A DNA stretch of 23,840 bases from Ferruginibacter sp. (GTDB lineage Bacteria; Bacteroidota; Bacteroidia; Chitinophagales; Chitinophagaceae). Below are positions 22,179 through 23,840 of this stretch, one piece after another; the first letter of the stretch is position 1; each line of letters opens with the position of its first letter. Below the pieces are notes generated by a model. It saw only the letters and a program-made list of their open reading frames with translations. It was not told the DNA's origin and did not search any database. The DNA lies in the NCBI GenBank assembly GCA_018882645.1, contig VERM01000002.1, forward strand, positions 1 through 23,840, given 5' to 3'. A program made the position numbers and the translations under genes.

Positions 22179-23840
22179 TTGACACCCAAAAGCAGCGCTG
22201 AAGAAAAGACTTTTTTTAATCGAATTTTTTTCTTGCTACTATCGTGTTGGTTTGCAATTAATTTATTACAGGCCATTTTTACAGAAATCAATGCAGATGA
22301 AGCCTATTATGTGCTTTATGGGCAAAACCTCGACTGGGGGTATTTCGATCACCCTCCGTCGGTGGGTGTAATGACACATCTCAGTGCCCTATTCTTCAAG
22401 CATAACCTTGGCGCAAGATTCTTTACCGTTTTACTACAACCACTTACACTGTTCATAACATGGAAGCTGATCCCTGAAAGTGAAGCAAAAAAAAATAAAA
22501 TCATTTATTTTTTCGTCATCGCCGCATCCCTGGTCATGTTCTCCGCCTATGGATTCATCACCACACCAGATGTGCCTTTGCTTTTCTTTACCGCGGCTTT
22601 TTTATACACGTACAAAAATTTTATTAAAAAAAACAATATGCTCTCCGCCCTGTTACTGTCGTTGACCATGGCCGGACTCATTTACAGTAAATATCAGGGC
22701 TTCATTCTCGTCGGTCTCGTTGTTTTGTCTAACTTAAAACTGTTGGTAAATTTCCGATTCTGGTTGGCCGGAATCATTGCGCTGCTGATGGTTTCTCCGC
22801 ATTTCTGGTGGCAGTACACCCATCATTTTCCGAGCTTTCGCTATCATCTGATAGACAGATCCGAAGGGTTTAAATGGGAATATGTATTTGAATATCTGCC
22901 CAATCAAATTGCTGTTTTTAATCCTTTTACTTTTGGTGCTATCGTATATCTTATGATCAAAAAGAAACCGAAAGATGCATTTGAAAAATCACTCCATTTT
23001 ATCATCATCGGCTTCATCGCTCTTTTCGGACTGACGACTTTTCGCGGACACGCCGAACCGCACTGGACAGTAGCGGCATCTATCCCCATGATTATATTAC
23101 TCTTCAAAGCAACTATCGACAATGGAAAAATTTTCAGATACGTCAAAAGATATGTGACTGCTTCTTTAGTGCTGGTAATGATTGCAAGAGTTTTATTGGT
23201 TAGTAATTTACTTCCGGAGAGAATTGGTTTCACCGGAAAAGAAAAAAAAATGAAAGCCATTCAGGAGATTGCCGGCAATTGCCCCGTTGTTTTTTCCGGA
23301 TCTTTTCAAAATCCATCTCTCTATACTTTTTTTACCGGAAACGAGTCCACTGTTATCAGCTCGCTGAACAGCAGACAAACTCAATTCGATATATGGAGGA
23401 AGGATGCGTTGATGGGTGACAAAAAAGTTTTTGTTATGGTTGGAGTGAAAGGCAAATCCCAAAAATACAAATCAGGAGATCAGGAAATCGAAGGTTTTTT
23501 TACCAACAATCTGCAGACAGCCAATCAACTGGAGATCGTCTATTCGCTTTCTCAAAATAAATTTTCTGCTGGAGATACTGTTAATGTGAGTGTCAACTTA
23601 ATCAATCACTCCCAAGAACCTTTTCAAATGAATCATCCTGAATTCCCGGCTGAAATCAATGCCGTTTTTTTAAGCGGAAAAAAAATTGATTTGCAAAAAG
23701 TAAAATTGAATGAACCTGTCATAAATATAGATCCGAAAGCAAACATTAATAGAAATATTCGTTTTACAATCCCACCATTGTCAAACGGTAAACATGTATT
23801 CGGATTGAGCGTATCAACCCTTTTTGGTCCTGCCATCAAC
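22179..23840 (+). CDS. GT39/ArnT-like membrane glycosyltransferase (partial, runs off window)
   Basis: An open frame of 554 codons from TTG 22179 to the last base, with no stop. The upstream in-frame stop is at 22155-22157 and no ATG occurs before the first membrane span, so TTG is the likely start. Residues 14-35 are a membrane span, followed by FTEINADEAYYVLYGQNLDW (34-53) and GYFDHPP (54-60), the first-loop DE and HPP motifs of PMT_2/GT39 family lipid-linked sugar transferases. Several further spans extend to roughly residue 345, with FITTPDVPLLFF a family-typical segment. From about residue 345 the chain is soluble and, after about 455, appears beta-rich (NKFSAGDTVNVSVNLINH), so an extracytoplasmic C-terminal domain is likely. 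The acceptor is unknown. It is unrelated to the catabolic operons. Confidence 0.8.
   Translation, partial: MTPKSSAEEKTFFNRIFFLLLSCWFAINLLQAIFTEINADEAYYVLYGQNLDWGYFDHPPSVGVMTHLSALFFKHNLGARFFTVLLQPLTLFITWKLIPESEAKKNKIIYFFVIAASLVMFSAYGFITTPDVPLLFFTAAFLYTYKNFIKKNNMLSALLLSLTMAGLIYSKYQGFILVGLVVLSNLKLLVNFRFWLAGIIALLMVSPHFWWQYTHHFPSFRYHLIDRSEGFKWEYVFEYLPNQIAVFNPFTFGAIVYLMIKKKPKDAFEKSLHFIIIGFIALFGLTTFRGHAEPHWTVAASIPMIILLFKATIDNGKIFRYVKRYVTASLVLVMIARVLLVSNLLPERIGFTGKEKKMKAIQEIAGNCPVVFSGSFQNPSLYTFFTGNESTVISSLNSRQTQFDIWRKDALMGDKKVFVMVGVKGKSQKYKSGDQEIEGFFTNNLQTANQLEIVYSLSQNKFSAGDTVNVSVNLINHSQEPFQMNHPEFPAEINAVFLSGKKIDLQKVKLNEPVINIDPKANINRNIRFTIPPLSNGKHVFGLSVSTLFGPAIN

Noticed and set aside
22904..23462. 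Two minus-strand readings inside the glycosyltransferase
   Set aside because: The + strand frame is open for 554 codons with GT39 motifs and membrane spans; the antisense readings have none.

Overview
The window looks like chromosomal DNA of a Bacteroidota bacterium, probably near Chitinophagaceae or Sphingobacteriia; the exact lineage is inference. Evidence: moderate AT-richness, few Shine-Dalgarno sequences, Bacteroidota-type promoters (TTTG / TAnnTTTG), a MoaC-MoaB fusion, and typical Bacteroidota lipoprotein and Moco gene forms. Nearly every base belongs to one of two catabolic gene sets that converge on each other. No phage, IS, CRISPR, rRNA or tRNA genes were seen.

Left arm, + strand, 1-10077: a tightly packed series for purine (urate) breakdown followed by molybdenum cofactor (Moco) synthesis. 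It begins inside allantoicase, then has a membrane-bound cytochrome-c urate oxidase of the PuuD type, a fused OHCU decarboxylase/HIU hydrolase (UraD-UraH) and a CitE-like aldolase/lyase of unknown role. XdhC, the xanthine dehydrogenase maturation factor, links these to moaA, moeA, a TauE/SafE permease, moaD, moeB, moaE and a moaC-moaB fusion. Urate would be oxidised without a soluble H2O2-forming uricase, carried stereospecifically to allantoin, then to allantoate, ureidoglycolate and glyoxylate. The Moco genes presumably serve a xanthine dehydrogenase encoded outside the window. Allantoinase, xdhAB and mobA are not in the window.

Middle, 10078-10923: a small lipoprotein gene with its own promoter and a strong intrinsic terminator, then a gene-free convergent region with a perfect 28-bp palindrome.

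Right arm, - strand, 10924-21434: a compact eight-gene operon for reductive pyrimidine degradation. In transcription order it is semialdehyde dehydrogenase (mmsA-like), class-III aminotransferase, NCS1 nucleobase permease, dihydropyrimidinase, nitrilase-type beta-ureidopropionase, PreT, PreA, and an M20-family carbamoylase. Together these import uracil or thymine, reduce it, open the ring, remove the carbamoyl group, transaminate beta-alanine (or beta-aminoisobutyrate), and oxidise the semialdehyde to acetyl- or propionyl-CoA. A divergent Lrp/AsnC regulator (21581-22060) is the obvious candidate controller.

Right end: after the regulator come a 10-bp-phased TTCAAC repeat set and a 12-bp inverted repeat over a promoter -7 box. 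They precede a TTG-started GT39-family membrane glycosyltransferase that runs off the window.

I did not find a clearly unprecedented system. The best leads are the CitE-like enzyme in the urate operon, the TauE permease inside the Moco genes, the two unrelated carbamoylases in one pyrimidine operon, and the operator-like DNA before the glycosyltransferase.
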